This document shows, piece by piece, positions 10,925-22,400 of a stretch of DNA of 64,000 nucleotides; the stretch's first letter is position 1; every line of letters starts with the position of its first letter. Where the stretch lies: NCBI GenBank assembly GCA_023052935.1, contig CM041292.1, forward strand, positions 78,811,669-78,875,668, written 5' to 3'. The notes below the pieces were generated by a model. The model saw only the letters and a program-made list of their open reading frames with translations. It did not search any database and was not told where the DNA came from. Position numbers and translations under genes: made by a program. The stretch is from Piezodorus guildinii. Lineage: Eukaryota > Arthropoda > Insecta > Hemiptera > Pentatomidae.

Positions 10925-11590
10925 TCTTGTTGGGATCAAGAACCAGACTGTATGGGATTCAGGATAATACTTTCTCCCTCAAGGAAGTTATTGAGTTGTG
11001 ATTGAACTATTCTATTAAGTGGTTTAGATATAATGGATATAGGTCTAAAGTCGAAAACTTCAGTGGGATTAGGAGCTTTATTCAATAGGCGTACCATGTT
11101 TTCTTTCCAGGCTGTTGGGAAAACATACTTTTGAAGAGAAACATCATAAATATGTAGGACGAGGAAGATGACAGAAAGACATAGTTTGAATAATTTCACA
11201 GGGCTTTCGTATGGTCCATGATCATTCGTTCTGGAATTGAGAATTGAGGAGAGCAATTCTTCAGGAGATATATCCGAAAAATTGAAATTTGTAGGATTCA
11301 AGGTTGTTTGAGGCAAACAGTAATGAATAAAATGGGATTTGGGAGGAGGTTCTACAGAGTAGGAATTTAGTTCATCGAAATTAATTGGAAAATAGTAACA
11401 GGGCTTGAAATTTATTATGAGTAGATTTCTGAGAAGTTCCCTTTTGGTCTTAGGGTTGGATGCTTGAGATAAAAAAGTATGGATTAAACGTTCTTTAGCA
11501 GGGTTTAGGGAAGATTGAGCGAGGTTTCTTTGGTGCTTAAAGTATTATGATCATCAAAGGCTTGAGTATATATACTCCATATTTCTACCT
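10925..11590 (-). mobile_element. Jockey/CR1-like LINE fragment (N-terminal RT)
   Basis: A 126-codon open frame at 11316-10936 reads DISPEELLSSI, then FPTAWKENMVRLLNKAPNPT and DFRPISIISKPLNRIVQSQL. These are the classic opening motifs of the reverse transcriptase (a-w......pi.Kp......yRPIsll....K..e). A preceding linker-like region extends to about 11590 in other frames. The fragment stops at the motif before the palm, so it is truncated on its 3' side by a later rearrangement rather than at its 5' end, which is unusual for a LINE. Confidence 0.72.
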
Positions 11591-11626
11591 GGAACATCTC
11601 TCAGAATTAATCCTATTAATTGAACT

Positions 11627-11926
11627 ATGAGAGCAGACGTGAATAGAAGCACCTGGACTAACGAAACGATGGCAGAAAAACTTACGAGGTTGCGAGCATC
11701 TAGGATATACGTGATGTTCTCCACAACTTCAGCAGTTAATTTCTTAAGTGATAGAGCTGACTGCTGGTATTATGGTTTGTTATCATTACATATAATAGAT
11801 TTAGAAATATTTCAGGACTGTACTTTCGTCAATGGCAATGAAATCTTCCCCATGTGTACTATACCTGAAGTCGATAGTGTGGAAAACTTATTTTTGTGCT
11901 CCGAAACAATCTTTGCAAATTATTAG
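11627..11926 (+). other. Unassigned 99-codon open frame
   Basis: Starts with ATG and encodes a 99-residue sequence with no motif I recognise (MRADVNRSTWTNET at the start, several Cys later). It lies between a LINE fragment and an unusual CGTAA-rich patch, with no credible splice sites or poly(A) signal close by. In this AT-rich, transposon-filled flank a frame of this length can occur by chance. It could also be a relic of a transposon gene. Confidence 0.2.
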
Positions 11927-11989
11927 ATGAAGAAGCATTTTGATGGGTAAAATCCATGAACCTTTAATGTAAAGTCCGGAGACTAATCA

Positions 11990-12056
11990 ATGTAAGCCTA
12001 ACCCGTAAACGTAAGCTATTACGAAAACGTAGCGTAAACCCTAGCATCGTAAGCTA
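11990..12056 (+). repeat. CGTAA-type short interspersed motif cluster
   Basis: Within about 65 bp, the words CGTAA, GTAAGC and CGTAAACC recur at irregular spacing (for example CCCGTAAACGTAAGC and GCGTAAACCCTAGCATCG). It is denser in CpG than its surroundings. No gene or promoter motif was recognised. It may be decayed microsatellite-like sequence. Confidence 0.4.
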
Positions 12057-13408
12057 GAGAATAATTGGTTTCATCTAGAGCGAACCCTGGACATAAGTGA
12101 CCACCATCAGTTTTTAAAAAAACATGTATTAAACTCATTTTTTTAAATATTACTTTAAAGTCTATATATTAAAGGAAAAAACAGTTTAAATAAAAGTTAA
12201 TCTTCAAAAGTGCTCCTGAGATTCCGAAATACTTTCTTGATACGTTGCTATGAGCGAATACTTTTCTTCGATGTACCGACCTTACTTATTTCCTTTCAGT
12301 GTTGCTCAAATCTGCGTAATTTGCCATCCAAACCTCGCCCACCACCCCTCCAAGAATAGCGATCTCTCAGATAAAACACTTTAAAATTAAAATTGACTTT
12401 TTCAGAAAATAGTTGTCACTTTCATGTGGAAGGGATGGCCAGCTTAAGTTCACGAGGGAGGCAAAGGATCCTTATACTACCTGGGACGAAGTTATTGCTG
12501 TTTGTGAACTATAGCCGATCGTTTTCCTGACGATGAGGTTAAAATTAATAAAATAAGAAATTTGAAAGACTTTTTTTATCCGGAATATTTACATTTAATA
12601 AATAATACAAGTTACTGTTACATATAGCGTCGCTAATAATAAAATGTAATGCTCTTAAAAACCCACATGAATATATATATATATTTTATTTATTTTTTTT
12701 TTTTTTTTTATACCCTCTGGTTTTATTTTTACACAAAATTCAAATACAAATATGATATGTACACATGTCACAAATATTTGTCCTATTACCCGAAGGTAGT
12801 TTAGGTCTAGTCGTACCAAACATGAATATTACTTCTTTGGTGTAACGTTTCAATATTTGTATTTAAACCGTTTAAGCGGGAAGATAGTTTATTTAATATT
12901 TTTTGTTATTGTAGTGATACGTCAAGTTCTTATTTCAGGGTTTTGTGCTTTTTAAAAATCAATCATGTAAAGTATTTTTGTATTTGTTAAGATTGAATTT
13001 TTGTTTAATTTCGTCTTTAATTATTGTTATTCTTAATTAATCAGTACAATCCTTTATGTTCAGTTTCATTATGATTTAAAGATAATGTGTAGTTCTTTAA
13101 CATATATTCCATTCGAATCATTTTAATTAAAAGCTATCAACATTTTAAATAAGTTCCAAGATGTTAATATTTGAATTTGTCTTATAATTTGTTTGATTTA
13201 TATTATATTATTTGATTTATTAATTTGAACTAGTATTTTAATTTGCAATGTTAAATTATTTGATTTTTATATTCCAAAGTTTTTATATTATCAAGTATGT
13301 GATTTAAAAGTGTATTATCTTTTATGTTTAATCTGAATTAGGCTGTGAAATTAGAATGATCCTAACATCGATGTAATATATATATATATATATATGTTTT
13401 CTTCTTAG
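12057..13408. other. 5' flank of NDC80; no gene seen
   Basis: AT-rich DNA with a T-run near 12695-12709 and a TA tract at 13376-13395. A TTTTCTTCTTAG sequence ending at 13408 looks like a 3' splice site, so NDC80 probably has a non-coding first exon somewhere upstream and its coding exon starts at 13409. No core promoter could be identified. Confidence 0.4.
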
Positions 13409-13428
13409 TTGTTGACTGCTACCTTAAA

Positions 13429-16400
13429 ATGAAGAAATCATTGGGAAGGAGATCTTCATCTCGTAATCCTGTTAGAACAATGACTTTCACAGAATTTGAA
13501 AGTGCTAGGTAAGTTTATTTATGAGTGCTATCCAGCGTTCTTTGAATAATTACTAATCCTTATTCTAATGTTTTTAAGGAAGGATAAGAAATCAAGTATT
13601 CCGGTAAGACGAGCTCATTCAGTTGAAAGAAAAATGGGTATGGCAACTCCTGTGGGTAAAAGATCCTGTAGTGAGGATCGTAATAGTATGGTAACACCAG
13701 CAACATCTCGCAAAACATTTGGAACTGAGAGACCATCAAGGTTCCCATTTATTTATTAAATTTACCATTAATTTACATAATTAAAGAAATTGTAGCTAAA
13801 TTAATATTTAAGAAACATCAAGTTATTTAAGATATCTAAATTTATACAGTGAGCATGGTTGATTAGTTTGCTTTCTTATCCAATAAGTTTATGGTTGGTG
13901 CAGTGTATTTATGCAAACATTACTTACTATTTAATTTTGAAAATAAAAATTAGAGAGAATTGTAATGTCAGTTTTACATTTTTTCAACGATTCTTAAAAC
14001 ATGTTGAGTGATTAGTAATTTTGTCAAGAGTTAATGGATATTATTTAATCTTTCAAATATCTTATGATAAAGTGCTAGAGAGTGGTTAAAAAAAAATAAA
14101 AAAAAATGAGTTAGCATGCATGAGATTAATTGCAAAATGGTTCGAGGTTGTGATAAATGAGAGTTTTGAGGTGTAAAATTTAGCAACTGAAGTGTTGATT
14201 TGAAAATGATTTTGTGGTGAAATCATGGTTGGTAAACTATAGGATATCAGACAGTCCTGTCTGAAATAATAACCTGATAAAATAGAAACTAAAATAATAT
14301 GATAAAGTTATGCCATGTTACTTATTTATTTGTGATATTATATACCGTATTTATATTAATGATACTTTCAGAACTAAGTAGTACATAAGTACAACTACAG
14401 TCAGATATTAGTATATTAAAATGGTTTCATAAAACATGACAATAATTTTCAAAAGAACCAGCTGCCATCTTATTGACTCCTGATATCAAGAGACAATATC
14501 AACCCATCTGACAATTTCAGAATTTAAGCTCTCTCAAGGCTTAAAACAATGTTGCAGTTTAATCCTTAGTGTCATGTTGCAGTTCTTCATATTGTTCATA
14601 GATGGGGCTCTTAGGAATTCAAGCTGTCTAGGAAACAGGAATTTGATGACCTATCCAGTTCACCATGCTTGCATATGGAGCTGACATATGCATTATATTA
14701 GCCAATAATGGGATCTCCAGTTTTTATCTCTGTATTCATCAAGAAGCACTCCGGCCAATCACCATGAAAATAAACCACGTAGTTGAAGGAAAGGAAAGAA
14801 CTGAGTTGAAAGGAACTCCAGACTCGGAGGAAAAATGATTGGACACCTAAATGAGTAGGGTAGGGTGGTCATGATTAAAGTAAATACATAAGGGAAAGAA
14901 TAAATGTAGAAGCAGGTTCTTTGAATATCAAGAGAGGATTTATATGTAAAAGAGAGATCTCTAAACACATAAAAATCATGTATATAAGATTACATTCCTT
15001 CCAATAATGTCCAAATCCAAGGCCCTTGGCACCAAGCATAAAAGCTTACTTCAGGCTATGAAGATTCTCTATTTGTGGGGAGGTTGAGTGTAAGATTTAG
15101 CAAGACGTTACTCCAACCAAAGAGCTTATTGAATAAAATCAGAGGAAGTCTTGAGAGGAAGGAGAAGGCCTGTGTGAAGAAAGACATTGACCAGACATCA
15201 ATAAGAGAACTGAAGGAAAGGAATGCTTCGGTCAGGCTCTGCAACCAATCTCCTCATTGCTGTGTGGAAGAGAGGTTGGGCAAAGAAGAAGAAATGGAGA
15301 TTCGTTGTAGGCATAAGCTATAATATCAGTTATTTATTTTGTTCTCTTCTGAAAATTAGAAGCTGGAGGATTGGATTTGATTAGATTCGATGCAGATCTT
15401 GCCTTAATTGAAGTTAGTGTAGATTAATTCCAATTACAAAAATTTAACCTCAAATAAAAAAAAAAAAAAATGCATTAAAGCTTTAATTTTAGCATTAACA
15501 TCTTTAATTTTCTTTTAAAAAAATTTTCAGGCTTTAAAGTTATTTGAGGCACTGTGTTGTAGTAACCTTAATAAAAATGTTTTTATTTTTTTAGAACTAC
15601 TTCTATGAGTACAAACTCTACAAGACTTAGCAGTTTTGGTGGAGCAAGAACTATGAGGGATTGGCGTATCATCGAGGATAAAGATTGGCAAATAAATGCC
15701 CAAAGAAAAGTATATACATTGTTACTAATTTTTATGATCAATCAATAATATGTATAAAGAAGTTTTGATTTTAAATTTATTCTAACAATGCCTATTAGAA
15801 CATTTAATAAACTAAGTTTCAACTTTTTTACTTATATAGATGGTAGTCTTACAGCTAATTCTAATCATTTTTTTTTTTTTTTTGCCGGCTAATCCAATGT
15901 CAGTAAAAGCCAGTATTAGGCTTATTATGCGCCGTCCAATCTGCTGTTAATACAGGGCTAGCACCTTGCTGAATCTGACTAACCTGTGGGGGTTAATCAG
16001 TTCACGCAACTTGGGATCAGGGATACGGTCGACACCAAAATGGTAAAACCGTATCCTGGCAATCTCTGGGCAACTGCATATAAAATGAAATGCAGTTTCA
16101 TCATCCTTCTTGCAGAATCTGCAAGTCGGTGAGGCCACCAAACCCATATTGTGGAGATGCTTATTAAGTTGACAGTGTCCAATGTATAGTCCTGTTACCC
16201 TCCTTAGGGTTTAATTCTAATCATATTAACACCATTTCTTGGATTTTAAGGACAAATATTCTTTTGCAACTTTTTAAGTATTCTCTACACATTATTATAT
16301 AAGTTTTTAGTTATTGTGATTATTTAAACTTTGATTATTTGTCATGCTTAGTACTTATGAGTTTGTCATAAAATAAAAAAAACAGTTTTGTTTAGCATGA

Positions 16401-19400
16401 CTGTATTTAAATCAACTCAGTCCATTATGAAATTAATTTATTTATTAATTACAGATTGAAAAGTTTTTGAATGAAGATCCTGAAGGTTGTGCTATATTAA
16501 ATAATGGAAGTATACGTCCCCTTACTTTGAAATTGTTTATTGATGTTGTTGATCTACTACTAAGGCGCATCATTAATACTGGGCAAGGTTCCTATATTAA
16601 CAAAACAAATTACATCACAGAACTTCCCTTTATTATGAAAACATTGTTGTATAGAGGAAAAATTGAGAAATCATGGCTTATCTCAGGTAATAATGGTTTC
16701 TGTAACAATTTTTTTTTTTAAGTGATAAAATAATTTATTTCTTCTAATAAATGTCCTTTTAAAATAACATTGTGGGAAATGAAAGGTGGTTTTCAGTGAC
16801 TTATAAAAGAGAAAAGAATTGATTAGATATGATAAATACTGAGGAATAATTATAATGTATTGAAAAAAACAATAAACTTATAATTAACAAAAACAAAGTG
16901 AACAATGATGAATGGATCCTAATTATAACATTAGTTGTATTGTTTAAAATGTAAATTGAAAAATTGTTGGGTCTAAAATAACCTGTATTTTCTTGTAACT
17001 GTGAGTAATATGCTGGCACAGAAACTGTACTTACATTATCAATGTGCAAAAACTGTTTTTTTCTCAAATTATTCAACCTTATTTAATTTTTCCTTAAAAC
17101 ATTATCATACTCTTCATGACTAGCTTTAATCATACAACTTTATTCTCCTATATGGACAGAACTGACTGCTATTCAAGCAATTAAGTGATTGCTTGAATAG
17201 CAGTCAGTTCTGTGCTAATTAACTATGCTGTCTATTGTTGAACATGTTACTAACCAACTTAATAAGGTTGAATATGTTCTTTATCTTAACAACTCTTTAT
17301 CGAACTTTCTGTTCTTTATCGAACCTCTCAGTCATTGCCTAATATTTCAAGTCCACCTTGGTTTTAATTCAATAATTACTCCACAATATGTAAACATTTA
17401 ATCACAAAAGAAACATGCTTTAATTTTGACTTTGTTTAATAAAGTAAATTTAATGTATAAACTAGTTAGTATAATAATAATAATAATAATAGGCTTAGCG
17501 AACCCGAAGGTTCGATGCCAATACCACCAAATTCCGCCTACACAGACTCGTCCAATGTTCATCATTCAAGCCCAAGCTCCCGAGATCAGCCTTAACGCAA
17601 TCCTCCCATCTCCGCTTCGGAATACCTTTCGGACGTCTACCAGTCGGATCAGCAAATACCAACTTTCTCGGAATCCGCTCGTCATCGAGCCCAACAACTT
17701 TACTCGCCCATTTGAGTCTCCGGGATGCAATCAGCTCAATTATATTCACAGGATACAAGTTCCGCAATTCCGCGTTGTGCAACCTTCTAAACTCCCCAGT
17801 GGCCTCATCTCTCTTCGGACCAAATATTTTACGCAATACCTTATTTTCGAAAACCTTAAGCCGTTGTTCATCCTTCAAAGTAAGCGGCCACGTTTCTCAT
17901 CCGTAAAGAACCGTTGGAAGAATAATAGTTTTATAAATTATAATCTTTAAGTTTTTAGATAGAAGCCGCGAACTAAGTAACTTAGCAACTGAATAATAAC
18001 ACGCATTTCCCACCTTTAACCGGGACTTTATTTCTTCCTGGATTTCATTTTTTCTAGTTATAATTGAACCTAAATACTTGAATTTCTCTACATGTTCAAA
18101 AGTATGACCTGATACATCAATATCACCAAGATCGACACCGTTTCTGCTACTAATCATATACTTCGTCTTATCGGTATTTAATTCGAGTCCTATTTCTTTA
18201 CCGGTTTTTATTAACACACTTGTATTTAGTTGTATGGTTTCCGTGTCTTCACTTAGCAGTACCAGATCATCGGCATACCCCAAAACCGGAATCTTGTCAC
18301 CCATATTTAAGCCTTTCTCGGTACACATCACCTTTTCTATGACATATTCTAAAGCTATATTAAATAACACAGGTGAAAGGGAGTCACCCTGTTTCAAACC
18401 CGATCGCACCTCAAATCTCTCGGAGTAACTATGACCGATTCTAACTTTATGGAATGTTTCCGACAAACACATCTCTACTAGGTTTATTAACTTTCTAGGT
18501 ATTCCCTGTTCAATCATGATGTTATATAGCTTCTGACGGTCTATTGAATCATAAGCCTTTTTAAAATCGATATAAAGTTGATGGGCTACACCGCTGTATT
18601 CCAATTTTTTCTCTAATATTTGACGTAAGGTAAATATTTGGTCAATAGCCCGAGCGATTCCGCCTAAAACCACATTGGTAATCTCCGATAATTTCCTCAG
18701 CGTATTCTGTGATTCGACTAGTTAAATTGACGAGAATATTTTATAGCATACTGGAAGAAGAGAGATCCCACGATAGTTGTAACAATCCGACCTCGGTCCT
18801 TTTTTGTGAATCGGAATAAGTATTGATTCTTTCCATTCTTCGGGCATTTTTTCAGTTTCCCAGATCTTTTTAACTAAAAAATGTATTTTGGAAACGCCCG
18901 CTTCTCCACACGCCTTGATTAATTCACTCGTGATATTATCATTTCCTGCAGACTTATAACGTTTTAATTTTCCTATCGCCATTTTGACTTCCTCTTTACT
19001 CGGTGCGTCTATCCATGGTTCAGCGCTCTGATATTCAGAGAGAGGAGATTGATTATTATTTTCCGTATTTAAGATGCCGTCAAATTGTTGTTTAAATTGA
19101 TTTAATATCTCAGAAGGATCCGCAATTATATTGTTATTTGCATCTTTAACCGCATTCAATAGAGGTTCAAATCTTTTTCGCGATTTGTTTATACCTAGGT
19201 ACATCTCTTACGTTATTTTCGTTTCTGTGTTTTTCTATTTCTATTATTTTGCTTTTAAGATACTCTCTTTTCTTATTTTTTAAGAGTTTTGAAGTTTCAT
19301 TCTTTACTAACCGAAAATAAGCCACATTATTATCGCTTGGATTATTTAAGGAATTCAGTTTAGCGGTTTTTCTTTTTTCACACATATTTTGACAATTCCT

Positions 19401-22400
19401 GTCGAACCAAGGTTTGTTCTTTTTATTTTCGATTTTTCCAAGACATAAATTACCGACCTCTTTAATATTATCCCTGATCCTTCCCATAATTTGTTTACAT
19501 CTTCGTGTTCCTCGTCTGAAGATTCCAAAGCTTCGAACCAATTTTTTACTTCTATCGCGAATTGTTTTCTAATTTCGAGGTTTTCAATTTAACTAAATCA
19601 AAATTCTCGGGACGAATATAGTTCGGTGTTCTCTTTTTTGTATTTAGTTTTTGTCGAAGTTTCGCGATTACTAATTCATGATCAGAACCGCATTCTGCAC
19701 CCCGATACAATCTCACGTTAATTATGCTACTTTGCCATCTGTATTGTATTAAAACATGATCGATTTGATTCCGTGTTTGTCCATCCGTCGATGTCCACGT
19801 ATACTTATGAATATCCTTATGTTTAAATGTAGTACTTTTGATTACTAGGTTTTTCGAAATGGCAAAGTTTATTAGTCGGGTCCCATTATCATTACTATAT
19901 TCGTGCAAACTTTCTTTACCGATTGTAGGACGATATACTTCTTTCCTTCCAACCTTTGCGTTCGCGTCGCCTAGTATTATCTTAATGTAATTTCGCGGTA
20001 ACTTATCGTAAACCGACTCTAGTTTATCATAAAATTTGCATTTTACTTCATCATCACTGTCTTCGGTGGGAGAATGAATGTTTATAAATGCGATTTTAAA
20101 CTAACCCCCTTGAAATATAGCAACCGATATTCTTTCACTAAAGAACTGTATGTCCCGTAATGCGGAAAGAAATCTATTCCTAATCAGAAACCCGGTACCT
20201 AGACAATAATTAACGCTCCCCCCGTACCAAATAGTATACTTTCCTTCTGTTAACGAACCCTCCCCTGGCCAGCGAACCTCTTGTAATGCAACAATATCTA
20301 AATGGTACTCCTTAACTTCATTCGCGACCGACTTAAACCCACATGCCGTATTTAAACTTCTAACGTTCCACATCCCTATTGTTAGATCTCTAATTTTCAT
20401 CTTGCGCCATGATTCCCCTGAAGCAGTCCCCACCCGGAGACCCGAACGGGGGACTAGTTTACCTCCGGATAATGAGCGTTTTACCTCAGAGGAATCCATG
20501 ACTTTTGGTGATATTTTGTGAACTAAAATATGTGAGTAGGGCGTTCGAACCTACGTCACACCCTCCAGCAAGCCTGGGGGGCCGCTCTCATTGTTGGTCA
20601 GCGAGTCCATCGGACTTTGCCGGGAGGAGCTTCCTAGGAAATTCCACCGACCATCCCCACATCTGCCACCCGTGGGACGCTCCCCATGCGCGGTAATGAG
20701 ATCCACGCGAGGAGTTAGTATAATAGATGTAAATAAGTGTAAATTTATTTTACACTGGTACAATGCAACAAAGCTTTATTTGTTAAACAACATTAATTGA
20801 TCTATTCATATACACACACATTTATGGTATATATGCTCCACTCAAAACCTGTACTTCCAACTGCCACTCTACTCCTTGGATGTGCCAAGAGATAAGAGAT
20901 CTACAAAGGAAGCGTGAAGCTGCCCGTAGGCGCTTCAGATTTACAAGGCAAGCAGATGACTGAAGCGTTTAGGGTCCTCTGTAACTTGACACAAACAACA
21001 GTCAGGCGAGTGAAATCCAACTACTTTCATGAAGCTCTGTCCTCTTCCCCTGGTTCTAAAACCAAATGGCAACTTCTTCGTAAGCTTTCTCTCTGTAACT
21101 TCCCTCTGTGTGTTAACTTTCTTCTTTACCTCATCAAGTTTCTCTGTATCATCTGACATACTAAATTCATAATTTTCTATCGATTCTTCCAACATTTTGT
21201 TCCAACCAGCCTCGTCTTCCAACTTTTCTTTTACACCATCTTTTAACTCTGATAATTTTTATCTCTCCCACAGACCTTATTTCTTCCCATACCACTTCCA
21301 TCAGTTCTGATGGAGTACCTGTCAAACTATAAAATTCATGCCTTCCTGAAATCATACCAGCTCTTCTTTTTATTTACAATTTCTCCATTCAGAACTTGGT
21401 ATTCCCGACTTCATGGAAAAAAAGTCTTGGCCCATCCTATCAACAAAAACTCCGACTTTACCTAAAGACTATCGCCCTAACTCTATCCTATCTAATCTTT
21501 CCGAATCTCTAGAACGAATGTACCATTCCAAATGTCCAATTTTATTGAAGAGACCAATCAAATTGATCCTCTCCAATGTGGCTTCTCCATGCAATCAGCC
21601 CTAACCAAAATCAATTGTGATATCCACCCCGCAATGGATGAAAAAAAAATTCCTAAAAAAAGTCTTAATACTCCTAGACTTCTCCAAGGTGACTTGACTC
21701 TCCGAACCATTTAATCCTTTTTTCTAAATTAAAATCTTTTTCCTTTTCTAATAGTTCTAAACAATGTTTCCAATCTTTTCTTTCTGAACGTTCTCAAGCA
21801 GTTGCTATTCCTAATGAACCCTATCATCTTTACTCTATCCTCAGGTGTTGCCCAAGGTTCAAGTATTTTTCTCCCTTCTGTTCAGTACCTACATCAAAGA
21901 CTTCCCTAATTCAATCCATCACTGCTCCTACCACATATACACTGACGACCCTCAAATATATTAATATTTTCCTCCTTCCGAGTTATCATTAGCTTTTGCA
22001 AATATTTAGGCAGACCTCATTGATAGGATCAGTGCCTGGGCAAATCTGAATAACCTAAAGCTTAATCCTATGAAAACCCAGGTCATTTGAATTGGTTCCA
22101 ATCTTCTCCCTAGTTCTATCCTCTTCCTTCTCTTTTGTTTAATCATCATACTATTACTTTTAGCTCCTCCATCCAAAACCTAGGCGTCATCTTTGATCAA
22201 AACTTATCCTGGAAACCCCATATTGCCTAAATCTCCAAAATATCGATAGGTACCATAAAATTATTTCACCCTTGCCGCCAACTACTTCCGTAATCCTCCT
22301 AGAAGCTCCTAGTGTCCTATCTTATTTTCCCCCACTTTGACTATGGTTGTGTGGTGAATGGGGGCCTCTCGAAGGTGATTGAGGGCAGATTGAAACGAGT

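Noticed and set aside
17156..17213. Reading the hairpin as a CRISPR repeat or a rho-independent terminator
   Set aside because: There are no repeated spacers, and the genome is clearly eukaryotic with spliced genes.
17426..17950. A 174-codon + strand frame over the LINE-C 3' end
   Set aside because: It is antisense to the LINE-C C-terminal region, which has clear LINE motifs on the minus strand.
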